In this document: positions 1 to 5,360 of the stretch, in pieces
How the letters are laid out: each line of letters opens with the position of its first letter
How positions within the stretch are numbered: the stretch's first letter is position 1
NCBI GenBank assembly: GCA_955651875.1
Contig: CATPAP010000187.1
Span: 1 to 5,360, forward strand
Source: Candidatus Dormiibacterota bacterium
GTDB taxonomy: Bacteria > Chloroflexota > Dormibacteria > Aeolococcales > Aeolococcaceae
Reading direction: 5' to 3'
DNA length: 5,360 nt
The notes under the pieces: generated by a model
Seen by the model: the letters and a program-made list of their open reading frames with translations, nothing else
Database searches by the model: none
What the model was told of the DNA's origin: nothing
Program-made: the position numbers and the translations under genes

Positions 1-1572
1 CTGGCTGGACACCTTGATGGACTCGGCGATGATGTCAACTCCGGCAACCAGTGCGACCCCGATCATCAGGGCTGCCGCCGTCGACGCCGTGCGCCGCGGG
101 CTGCGGCGGGCGTTGGCTTGAGCGAGGCGGCCGGGAACACCCCGCAGCGCCGCTGCGGGCGCGCCGAGCACGAGCGCGACAGGCTGCACCAGGAGCGGGG
201 CCAGCACGGCGACGCCGACGAAAAGGATCAGCGAGCCGACGCCGAGAAGCTGCAGTGTTTGACCGGTCGAACCGAACAGTCCGAGGCCGAGCAGCCCCGC
301 GCCGAGCACGGTCGCGACACCGCCGGTAATGATGCGCCGCCGCGACACAGTCGCAATCTCAGGCTCCGCTTCCCTCAGCGCCGCCACCGGCGCCACGCGG
401 GTTGCCCTCCGAGCGGGCAGGATCGCCGCACCGAGCGTCACGATGGTGCCGAGCGCGATGGCGACGATGAAGGTGCGAACCTGCAGTTGCAGGTCGCCGG
501 CGGGAAGGCCAAACCCGATGGTATCGAGGACCGCATACAGCCCCTTGGCGAGCAGGATGCCCACCAGGGCACCGGCTGCGGACATCACCAGCCCGGTGAG
601 GGCGGCTTCGACGAGGACCGACACAAGCACCTGGCGGCGCGTGGCACCGAGGGCGCGCAGCAATGCCAGCTCGCGCGTGCGCTGGGTGACCAGGATGGTG
701 AAGGTGTTGACGATGAGGAAGGAGCCGACGAAGAGCGAGATGATCGCGAAGACCAGCAGCGGTGTGCCGATGAACGTGTTGATGATCGAGCGCGCGGCAT
801 CGGTGGACTGACTGGCGACCTGGGCTCCGGTGGCGACCTCGACCCCGGGCGGGACCGCGGCGGCCACACGATCGCGGAGCACCGTCGCGCTGACACCAGG
901 CTGCGCGGTGGCGTCGATGGCGTCGTACTCGCCGCGGGCGTCGAATGCCGACTGGATCGTGTCCAGGCGGAACAGCAGGACGCTGGCTCCGGCGAGATTG
1001 TTGGCACTCCCGTAGCCGACCACACCGCTGACGGTGAACGGCTTCTTGCTTCCGCCGTTGAAAACCACGAAGACGGCTTGACCGACGCTGATCTTCCCGG
1101 TGGTTGCGGTCGTTGCGTCGATGACGACGTCGTCAGCCGCCCGGGGCGGGCCACCACTGTGGAAGTGATACGGCGCCAGCGTGGTGTCGTCGACCCAGTT
1201 GGCACCGAAGTGTGGCGGGCCCTGGTTGCCGCCCACGACTTTGCCGTCGGCACCGATCAGGTCGGCGCCATCGCGGAAGATGAGGCCGACTGCGCTCTTG
1301 ACACCGCTCACGTGTTGGACTGGAGCCAGCACCGTCACCGCGAACGGCCGGCGCTGGCTCGAGAAGCTGTTGCCCCCGGGCGGAACCTGACCTTGCACGA
1401 CGACGGAAACACCCTGGTCCGCCGTCGAGAAGATGTTGCCGAAGATCCCGTTGATCGTGTCGGTGATGATCAGTGTGCCGGCGACAAAGGAAACCCCGAG
1501 CACGATGGCGATGGCGGTGAGCGCGAGTCGCAGCTTGTGGCTGAGCAGGCTTCGCAGGGTGACCTTGAGCAC
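1..1572 (-). CDS. FtsX/MacB-type ABC transporter permease (partial, 3' end outside window)
   Basis: This is the membrane subunit of an ABC exporter of the MacB/LolCE/FtsX class, probably moving lipids, lipoproteins, peptides or drugs out of the membrane; the substrate cannot be read. The GTG at 1572-1570 opens a frame that stays open for 524 codons to the window edge. TM1 lies at about residues 15-39. A long extracytoplasmic MacB-like domain with few hydrophobic runs follows at about 40-262. The first FtsX core comes next: TM2 about 268-295, the cytoplasmic motif TRELALLRALGATRRQV at 299-315, TM3 about 325-343, TM4 about 367-386, then PARRATRVAPVAALRE. Two more hydrophobic segments (about 425-440 and 446-470) precede the NARRSPRRTAS motif and TM that usually open the second FtsX half. 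Relatives of this long form are roughly 800-870 residues, so about 300 are missing. The start lies 2 nt after the ATPase stop with no clear Shine-Dalgarno sequence, which suggests translational coupling. I translated it end to end and saw no frameshift. Confidence 0.95.
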   Translation of the reverse strand, partial: MLKVTLRSLLSHKLRLALTAIAIVLGVSFVAGTLIITDTINGIFGNIFSTADQGVSVVVQGQVPPGGNSFSSQRRPFAVTVLAPVQHVSGVKSAVGLIFRDGADLIGADGKVVGGNQGPPHFGANWVDDTTLAPYHFHSGGPPRAADDVVIDATTATTGKISVGQAVFVVFNGGSKKPFTVSGVVGYGSANNLAGASVLLFRLDTIQSAFDARGEYDAIDATAQPGVSATVLRDRVAAAVPPGVEVATGAQVASQSTDAARSIINTFIGTPLLVFAIISLFVGSFLIVNTFTILVTQRTRELALLRALGATRRQVLVSVLVEAALTGLVMSAAGALVGILLAKGLYAVLDTIGFGLPAGDLQLQVRTFIVAIALGTIVTLGAAILPARRATRVAPVAALREAEPEIATVSRRRIITGGVATVLGAGLLGLGLFGSTGQTLQLLGVGSLILFVGVAVLAPLLVQPVALVLGAPAAALRGVPGRLAQANARRSPRRTASTAAALMIGVALVAGVDIIAESIKVSSQ

Positions 1573-1574
1573 GG

Positions 1575-2330
1575 CTATTCGCCGAGGTGGCGCATGACCT
1601 CCAGGATCGAGTCCGCCGTGGGATCCGCCTGGTCGTGCACGACCTTGCCGTCAGCGAGGAAGACGCCGCGGTCGGCCCGGGCCGCGCCGAGCGGATCGTG
1701 GGTGACCATGACGATGGTTTGCTGCGAGCGATCCACCGCATCGCGGAGAAACCCCAGGAGCTCCGCACCGGACTTGGAGTCGAGGTTGCCGGTGGGCTCA
1801 TCGGCGAAGACGATCGCGGGCCGGCTCATCAGCGCCCGCGCCGCCGCAACCCGCTGCTGCTGACCGCCGGAGAGTTCGCTCGGTCGGTGCTTGAGGCGGT
1901 CGCCGAGGCCGGTGATGCCGACGACCTCGTCGTAGATCCGATGGTCCACCGAGCGGCCGGCGATCTGCAGCGGCAGCGTGATGTTGTCGGCTGCGGAGAG
2001 CGTGGGCACGAGGTTGAAGGACTGGAAGATGAAGCCCACCTTTTCGCGACGCAGCAGCGTCAGCGGCCTGTCCTTGAGGCGCCCCAGCTCGATGTCGTCG
2101 ATGTACGCCTCACCCGAGGTGAGGCTGTCAAGACCCGCGAGGCAGTGCAGCAGCGTCGACTTTCCCGAGCCCGAGGGGCCCATGATCGCCGTGAAGCGGC
2201 CGCTCTCGAACTCGACGCTGATGCCGTCGAGAGCCCGCACCGCGGCGTCGCCCTTGCCGTGCACCTTCACGGCATCGACGGTGCGCGCGGCTGCGCGGAC
2301 GGAGGCGGTCACTGCGGGTGTCTCGGTCAC
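1575..2330 (-). CDS. ABC transporter ATP-binding protein, MacB/LolD family
   Basis: This cytoplasmic ATPase powers the FtsX-type permease encoded just downstream. It has 251 residues, normal for the family. Walker A is GPSGSGKST at 51-59, the Q-loop glutamine is Q103 in FIFQSFNLVPTL, the ABC signature LSGGQ is at 153-157, Walker B is IVFADE at 173-178 with catalytic E178, the D-loop is GNLD at 181-184, and the switch histidine is H211 in VMVTHD. All catalytic elements are present. The FQSFNLVPTLSAADNI stretch and the DEPTGNLDSKSG block are typical of LolD/MacB ATPases rather than importer ATPases. The start is a GTG at 2330-2328 with no Shine-Dalgarno sequence. A TATCCT box ends 8 nt upstream, so the mRNA may be leaderless. 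The gene stops 2 nt before the permease, so the two form one operon. Substrate specificity cannot be inferred; calling it lolD or macB would overreach. Confidence 0.96.
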   Translation of the reverse strand: MTETPAVTASVRAAARTVDAVKVHGKGDAAVRALDGISVEFESGRFTAIMGPSGSGKSTLLHCLAGLDSLTSGEAYIDDIELGRLKDRPLTLLRREKVGFIFQSFNLVPTLSAADNITLPLQIAGRSVDHRIYDEVVGITGLGDRLKHRPSELSGGQQQRVAAARALMSRPAIVFADEPTGNLDSKSGAELLGFLRDAVDRSQQTIVMVTHDPLGAARADRGVFLADGKVVHDQADPTADSILEVMRHLGE

Positions 2331-2338
2331 GGCGACGG

Positions 2339-2344
2339 AGGATA
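2339..2344 (-). promoter_or_regulatory. Candidate -10 box (TATCCT) of the ABC exporter operon, leaderless
   Basis: On the minus strand TATCCT fits the TAnnnT pattern of a sigma-70-type -10 element and ends 8 nt before the GTG start of the ATPase. This spacing would put transcription initiation on or next to the start codon. No Shine-Dalgarno sequence is present, which agrees with leaderless translation. I see no good -35 hexamer at 16-18 nt. A TTGAGA lies further upstream (minus strand, about 2387-2392) but the spacing is too long. Confidence 0.45.
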
Positions 2345-2422
2345 CAGTGCCGGAGCACGCGCACAGCCCTCACCCTGCGAGGTTTTCTCAACGAGCGGGG
2401 CGGGTCCGGCAAGCGGGGCTCG

Positions 2423-2428
2423 TATACT
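2423..2428 (+). promoter_or_regulatory. Candidate -10 box (TATACT) for secG
   Basis: TATACT differs from TATAAT at one base and lies 31 nt before the secG start, in the divergent intergenic region. The predicted transcription start is about 2435, giving a 5' leader of about 25 nt that contains the strong ribosome binding site. No recognisable -35 hexamer occurs at 16-18 nt spacing, so the box is inferred from the -10 alone. Confidence 0.5.
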
Positions 2429-2444
2429 GCGCCTCCGTGCCCAC

Positions 2445-2450
2445 AGGAGG
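2445..2450 (+). promoter_or_regulatory. Ribosome binding site of secG
   Basis: AGGAGG is followed by 9 nt and then the GTG at 2460. This is a near-perfect Shine-Dalgarno sequence and fixes the secG start at GTG 2460-2462. Confidence 0.85.
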
Positions 2451-2459
2451 TCTCGTTGC

Positions 2460-2696
2460 GTGAAAGTAGGTTTCGCCGTCGTCCAGGACGTGCTCGGGGT
2501 GATGGTGATGCTTGGCGTGTTGCTCCAGACACCGAAGGCGACCGGGCTCGGAGGCACGATCGGGGGCGGTGGGGACTCGGGTGGAGGCTATCGCCGCCGT
2601 CGCGGCCTGGAGGCGAGCCTGCTCCGGGTGACGATCGTGCTCATCCTTCTCTTCGTGGCGGTGTCGATCGTCCAGACGTACATCGGCGCCCACTAG
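2460..2696 (+). CDS. secG: Preprotein translocase subunit SecG
   Basis: SecG is the small accessory subunit of the SecYEG protein-conducting channel in the cytoplasmic membrane and aids SecA-driven export. The product has 78 residues, within the usual 70-110. TM1 covers about residues 4-22 and ends in the family motif VLLQTPKATGLGG, the conserved cytoplasmic loop. A glycine-rich stretch (GGTIGGGGDSGGG) follows, then basic residues RRRR and GLEASLLRVT, which matches the family pattern of a G-E-x-x-L-x-R-x-T block before TM2 (about 54-74). The GTG start is set by AGGAGG 9 nt upstream. In many actinobacteria secG follows tpiA in the gap-pgk-tpiA cluster; here it has its own promoter and is divergent from an ABC exporter operon. 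The binding-protein gene downstream is probably on the same transcript. Confidence 0.93.
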   Translation: MKVGFAVVQDVLGVMVMLGVLLQTPKATGLGGTIGGGGDSGGGYRRRRGLEASLLRVTIVLILLFVAVSIVQTYIGAH

Positions 2697-2728
2697 CCCG
2701 GCGTCATCGTCGCCTCGAGCTCGGCGCG

Positions 2729-4288
2729 GTGCTGATCCTGGTCGTCATCGCAGGGGCGGTCCTCGGTGCGGCCGCCATCAATCACCTCCAGACGGCCACC
2801 CCGGACTATCGCGAGGCACTGGTCAGCGACGAGCGCCCGCTCTCGCTCAACCCGCTCGTCGGAGCCACCGATTCCCCCGTCCGCGACGTCGGTTCGCTGC
2901 TCTACAGGCGGCTGCTCCGCCTCGACGGCCGGGCGGTCCCCGTCGCGGACCTCGCCGACGGCTACACCGTGACCCTGGACGGGCTGACCTATCACCTGCC
3001 GCTTGCGGCCCGGCAGCGCTGGTCCGACGGGCGGCTCATCACCGTCGCCGACGTCGTCGCCACCGTGCAGTGGGTGCAATCGTCGGGATTCCGCGACGAC
3101 GCAACCTCGGCACCGTGGCGCGACGTCCACGTGCGCGCCGAGGGCGACGGCGTGAGCTTCGACCTCGCCGGACCGCGGGCTTCGTTTCCCGCGCTGCTCA
3201 CCCAGCTGCCGATCCTGCCGATCGGCACGCTCTCGCTGGCGGCGGTCGCCGCGCTGCCCACCAAGGCGGCTGTCGCGATGCCGTCATCCGGGCCATTCCA
3301 GGTGGTGATCTCGACCGTGACGACCATCACCCTCTTTCCCAACCGGCACGCCACGGTGGCGCCGCGCCTGAACCAGATCGAGATCGACCTCTATGGGAGC
3401 TTCGCCGACGCGGCCTCCGCGTTCCACTCCGGGTCCGTCGACGGCGTGCTCGCCACCGACCCGGTGCAGCGGGCCCGGCTGGTCGCCGCCGGCGGAACCG
3501 CCCACAACCTCGCGACCTTCCGCTTCGTGGATCTGCTCTTCAACGAGCGCGGACCGATCCTGTCCCACTTGGCGGTGCGCCAGGCGATCGCCACCGCCAT
3601 CGACCGCCACACCCTGGCCGCGGCGCCACTGCGGGGGATGGCCGTTCCCGAGGTGGGGGCCATCCCCGCCGGGGTGGCATGGGCATCCACTCAACAGACG
3701 CCCCCCGCGGCGGATCCTGTCGCCGCCGCGAGCCAGCTCGACACCGATGGCTGGCGCGTCGGGATCGACGGGGTGCGCACCAATGGCAGCGGGCGCCTCC
3801 TGCTACGCCTCGCGGTGGCGGACGTCGTCCCGCTTCCCGACCTCGCCGTGTCGGTCGCCTCTCAGCTCGCCGGGATCGGGATCGAGGTCGAGGTCACGAC
3901 GATGCCCACCACCAAGCTGCGGCAGCTGCTGGTCAGCGGGGGCGGATTCGACATGGCGGTCGCCGACTGGGACAACGGTCCTGACCCGGACGTCAGCTCG
4001 TTCTGGCGCTCCACGGCCCTCCCGCCGGCCGGGTTCAACGTGTCCGGCGGTCCCGTCGACCCATTTCTCGACCAGGCGCTCGACCGTCTCGCGACCCTCA
4101 GCGATCCAAACGCGCGCGTCGCCGCGGCCGCGGCCGTGTCGTCACAGCTCGCCGATGACCTTCCGGCCATCGTCCTCGAAACGCCGGAGCTTTCCCTCGT
4201 GGTGCGACCCGGGATCAGCGTCACACTGCCGCCCGTCGGCTCGACCACGGCACGCTTCGACGATGTCACCAGCTGGCATCGGGGCTGA
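2729..4288 (+). CDS. ABC transporter substrate-binding protein, family 5 (peptide/dipeptide type), start uncertain
   Basis: This is an extracytoplasmic solute-binding protein of the SBP_bac_5 (OppA/DppA) family, which usually captures peptides for an ABC importer. From GTG 2729 it has 519 residues, normal for the family. An N-terminal hydrophobic segment (residues 2-17) acts as signal or anchor. The family 5 fold follows: LSLNPL at 38-43, the VGSLLYRRLLRLDG block, the RWSDGR motif near 97-102 with TVADVVATVQWV, LLFNERGP near 269-276, LAVRQAIATAIDR at 281-293, and FDMAVADWDNGPDPD near 407-421. The protein contains no cysteine, so it lacks a lipobox; it is either released after cleavage near AAA-IN or stays anchored by its N-terminus. 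The chosen GTG lies 32 nt after the secG stop and has no clear Shine-Dalgarno sequence. No permease or ATPase of an importer is adjacent, so the ligand is unknown and it may serve a transporter encoded elsewhere. Confidence 0.88.
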   Translation: MLILVVIAGAVLGAAAINHLQTATPDYREALVSDERPLSLNPLVGATDSPVRDVGSLLYRRLLRLDGRAVPVADLADGYTVTLDGLTYHLPLAARQRWSDGRLITVADVVATVQWVQSSGFRDDATSAPWRDVHVRAEGDGVSFDLAGPRASFPALLTQLPILPIGTLSLAAVAALPTKAAVAMPSSGPFQVVISTVTTITLFPNRHATVAPRLNQIEIDLYGSFADAASAFHSGSVDGVLATDPVQRARLVAAGGTAHNLATFRFVDLLFNERGPILSHLAVRQAIATAIDRHTLAAAPLRGMAVPEVGAIPAGVAWASTQQTPPAADPVAAASQLDTDGWRVGIDGVRTNGSGRLLLRLAVADVVPLPDLAVSVASQLAGIGIEVEVTTMPTTKLRQLLVSGGGFDMAVADWDNGPDPDVSSFWRSTALPPAGFNVSGGPVDPFLDQALDRLATLSDPNARVAAAAAVSSQLADDLPAIVLETPELSLVVRPGISVTLPPVGSTTARFDDVTSWHRG

Positions 4289-4301
4289 GCCGGCTCCCTG
4301 C

Positions 4302-4307
4302 TAGGAT
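4302..4307 (+). promoter_or_regulatory. Candidate -10 box (TAGGAT) for tRNA-Leu
   Basis: TAGGAT fits the TAnnnT -10 pattern and lies 18 nt before the mature tRNA 5' end, giving a 5' leader of about 12 nt. It sits in the short gap after the binding-protein stop. The -35 position (about 4279-4284, TCGGGG) is not a match, so the call is tentative. Read-through from secG could also supply this tRNA. Confidence 0.35.
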
Positions 4308-4325
4308 CTGTGGCCGCCGTCGCTC

Positions 4326-4409
4326 GCCGGGGTGGTGGAACTGGTAGACACGCAGCGTTCAGGGCGCTGTGCTCGTAAGGGCGTAAGGGTTCGATTCCCT
4401 TTCCCGGCA
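4326..4409 (+). tRNA. tRNA-Leu (anticodon CAG)
   Basis: This 84-nt class II tRNA decodes CUG leucine codons. The acceptor stem pairs GCCGGGG (4326-4332) with TCCCGGC (4402-4408), with one G-U pair at its base, and the discriminator is A4409, as expected for leucine. The D stem is GTG/CAC (4335-4337 with 4349-4351) with GG in the loop. The anticodon stem CAGCG/CGCTG (4353-4357 with 4365-4369) closes loop TTCAGGG, with anticodon CAG at 4360-4362. The long variable arm GCTC-GTAA-GGGC (4371-4382) is typical of leucine tRNAs. The T arm is AAGGG-TTCGATT-CCCTT (4385-4401). The 3' CCA is not encoded; the genome continues CGCC, so a CCA-adding enzyme must complete it. Confidence 0.97.
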
Positions 4410-4596
4410 CGCCTCATGTCGTGCCTCAGGCTCCGCTTCCATCGAGGACACGGCCGTCCGACAGTCCATCGAGCAGCTGCTCCACCATGTCGGCAACCTT
4501 GAGGAGCAGCACAAGCGCCAAACTCGAGACGCGGTCCGGCGGGGTCGCTGACGAGACCGCGCCCGCTGCCGGCCAGACGTCCGGGGTGGGCGGCGA
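4410..4596. other. Gap between tRNA-Leu and sixA with a coding-like but startless frame
   Basis: No gene can be called with confidence here. On the plus strand the frame 4411-4551 reads into a hydrophilic, helix-like peptide (including SIEQLLHHVGNLEEQHKR) and ends at TGA 4549-4551. Between the stop inside the tRNA (4384-4386) and that TGA, it has no ATG, GTG or TTG. Over codons 4441-4548 the GC share is about 81% at positions 1 and 3 but 36% at position 2, the profile of real coding DNA. The exactly antisense frame shares that profile: it is open on the minus strand to a TGA at 4428-4426 and has possible internal starts such as ATG 4487-4485. I cannot tell whether this is a small gene on either strand, a decayed gene, or the sixA leader. 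No T-rich terminator follows the tRNA. Confidence 0.3.
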
Positions 4597-5103
4597 ATGA
4601 AGACGCTCTATCTCTTGCGCCACGCCAAGTCGAGCTGGACCGACACTGGGATCGGCGACCGGGACCGGCCCCTGGCCCCGAGGGGTGAGCGCGCCGCCGA
4701 GAAGATCGCCAACCACCTGCGCCAGCAAGGGGTAGCACCAGCGATCGTGCTGTGCTCATCGGCCCGCCGAGCTCGCGAGACGCTGGCAGTGGTGGCGCCC
4801 GCATTCGGCAGCGCGACGCAGCACGCTGTTGAAGAGGGGCTCTACGCCGCCTCGGCCGCGGAGCTGCTCAGCCGGCTGCGGCGGATTCCCGACCGGCCGC
4901 CGTCCGTGATGATCATCGGCCACAACCCGGGTCTTCAGGATCTCGCCGTCACGCTGGCAGGGCGCGGCGGCCGGCTCGAACCCCTCCGGGAGGGGATTCC
5001 GACCACACCGCTCGCCGTTCTGCGCAGACCTATCGCGAGCTGGCGCGAGCTCGGCCCCGGGGACGCCAAGCTCATCGACTTGGTGGTGCCCCGAGAGCTC
5101 TGA
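4597..5103 (+). CDS. sixA: Phosphohistidine phosphatase SixA family (histidine phosphatase superfamily)
   Basis: This is a small cytoplasmic histidine-phosphatase-superfamily enzyme of the SixA group, which in Escherichia coli removes phosphate from histidine in phosphotransfer proteins. The 168 residues match the single-domain family. The catalytic RHG-type motif is LLRHAKSSW, with R8 and the phospho-accepting H9. DRPLAPRGERAA (23-34) is the usual second block. SSARRARET (54-62) carries the phosphate-binding arginine (R58 by motif position). IIGHNPGL (106-113) holds the second catalytic histidine, H109. The LRHAKSSW and GHNPGL forms separate SixA from phosphoglycerate mutases. The start is ATG 4597; only a weak purine-rich stretch (GGGGTGGG) precedes it. 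No histidine kinase, Hpt protein or PTS gene lies beside it, so the physiological substrate is unknown. It converges with the zinc-ribbon gene, with 36 nt between their stops. Confidence 0.93.
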   Translation: MKTLYLLRHAKSSWTDTGIGDRDRPLAPRGERAAEKIANHLRQQGVAPAIVLCSSARRARETLAVVAPAFGSATQHAVEEGLYAASAAELLSRLRRIPDRPPSVMIIGHNPGLQDLAVTLAGRGGRLEPLREGIPTTPLAVLRRPIASWRELGPGDAKLIDLVVPREL

Positions 5104-5115
5104 CCAGCTCGACCT

Positions 5116-5133
5116 GCAACGCGACGACGTTGC
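5116..5133. terminator. Short hairpin between convergent sixA and zinc-ribbon gene
   Basis: GCAACG (5116-5121) and CGTTGC (5128-5133) are a perfect 6-bp inverted repeat around the 6-nt loop CGACGA. It lies between the two convergent stop codons and could serve as a bidirectional terminator. No run of T follows on either strand, so it would be a non-canonical terminator at best. Confidence 0.3.
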
Positions 5134-5139
5134 CTTCCC

Positions 5140-5316
5140 TCAAAAGCTCGCACTCGCGGTCTTGCAGTTGAAGAGGGAGGCCAGCTGCCGGGTGTCGGTC
5201 TTGCTGCATTGCGGGCACGCCGGGGGCTCGTCCTTCAGCTTCGCATGCTCCGTGATCCGCGCAATGACGTCGAAGCGCTTGTCGCAATCGCGGCACTCAA
5301 ACTCGTAGGTGGGCAT
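5140..5316 (-). CDS. FmdB-type zinc-ribbon protein (58 residues)
   Basis: This is a small protein of the FmdB/CxxC_CxxC_SSSS family, a single zinc ribbon. Members are widespread and often called putative regulatory proteins, but their molecular role is not established. It starts MPTYEFECRDC, the family's hallmark N-terminus, with the first knuckle C8-x2-C11. FDVIARITEH follows, then the second knuckle PPACPQC, C34-x2-C37. Four cysteines thus form a likely zinc site. The tail QLASLFNCKTASAS resembles the family's usual C-terminal strand and adds a fifth cysteine, C51. The start is ATG 5316-5314, preceded by GGAGG at a 7-nt spacing. It ends at TGA 5142-5140, converging with sixA. Length is normal for the short members (about 55-110 residues). 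Confidence 0.92.
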   Translation of the reverse strand: MPTYEFECRDCDKRFDVIARITEHAKLKDEPPACPQCSKTDTRQLASLFNCKTASASF

Positions 5317-5323
5317 CGATGAC

Positions 5324-5328
5324 CCTCC
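5324..5328 (-). promoter_or_regulatory. Ribosome binding site of the zinc-ribbon gene
   Basis: On the minus strand GGAGG stands 7 nt before ATG 5316-5314, an ideal Shine-Dalgarno position that supports this start. The promoter is not identifiable in the 32 nt left before the window edge. Confidence 0.8.
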
Positions 5329-5360
5329 GAACCTGGCGGCTTCCTCGTCAATAGGCGTCC

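Noticed and set aside
1122..1135. Perfect 14-bp palindrome TGACGACGTCGTCA
   Set aside because: It sits deep inside the permease coding sequence, where it encodes acidic and valine codons (Asp-Asp-Val-Val). A coding coincidence is more likely than an operator.
1323..1360. 8-bp inverted repeat GAGCCAGC/GCTGGCTC with a 22-nt loop
   Set aside because: It is internal to the permease gene, has a long loop and is not near a gene boundary; such arms are expected in GC-rich coding DNA.
118..1863. A 581-codon plus-strand open frame opposite the permease and ATPase genes
   Set aside because: It lies antisense to two genes with clear family motifs. Its translation is full of Asp, Glu, Arg, Gly and Gln with no recognisable domain, as expected for an antisense shadow in high-GC DNA.
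2432..2450. CCTCC pairing with the secG Shine-Dalgarno GGAGG as a regulatory hairpin
   Set aside because: The stem has only 5 bp, and the predicted transcription start at about 2435 leaves most of CCTCC outside the mRNA.
2318..2728. Extending the binding-protein frame upstream through secG to 2318
   Set aside because: The frame is open but overlaps all of secG, and its translation is Arg/Gly/Pro-rich shadow sequence; secG has the right motifs and ribosome binding site. Only the last few codons before 2729 look meaningful.
4326..4409. tRNA-Leu as an integration (att) site
   Set aside because: No integrase gene and no repeat of the tRNA 3' end are seen in the window; the 16-nt repeat downstream does not overlap the tRNA.
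4416..4502. Short plus-strand frame from ATG 4416
   Set aside because: It gives only about 28 residues in a frame that lacks the low second-position GC of coding DNA, and has no Shine-Dalgarno sequence because the tRNA ends 6 nt earlier.

Overview
The window comes from a high-GC bacterium. Genes are tightly packed, GTG starts are common, GC is strongly favoured at third codon positions, and one promoter looks leaderless. This suggests Actinomycetota or an actinobacteria-like lineage such as Chloroflexota/Dormibacterota. No single gene settles the phylum.

Layout from left to right. Positions 1-2330, minus strand, hold a two-gene ABC exporter operon of the MacB/LolCDE/FtsX type. The ATPase (2330-1575) is followed after 2 nt by a large FtsX-domain permease that starts at 1572 and runs off the left edge. 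A 129-nt divergent control region (2331-2459) separates this operon from a plus-strand group. That group contains secG (2460-2696, small SecYEG translocon subunit), a family 5 (oligopeptide/dipeptide type) extracellular substrate-binding protein with an uncertain start (about 2729-4288), tRNA-Leu(CAG) (4326-4409), a 187-nt stretch without a convincing gene, and sixA (4597-5103, phosphohistidine phosphatase). At the right edge a 58-residue FmdB-type zinc-ribbon gene (5316-5140, minus strand) converges on sixA.

The genes are mostly housekeeping (translocon, tRNA, phosphatase) or common membrane transport functions. Only the ATPase and permease form an obvious functional unit. The substrate-binding protein is an orphan here: no oligopeptide permease or ATPase lies beside it. 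SecG and the binding protein are probably co-transcribed. I found no CRISPR array, insertion sequence, phage gene, toxin-antitoxin pair or defence module, and nothing that amounts to a new system. The points most worth checking are the start of the binding protein, the coding-like but startless segment between the tRNA and sixA, and the small zinc-ribbon gene, which is easy to miss.
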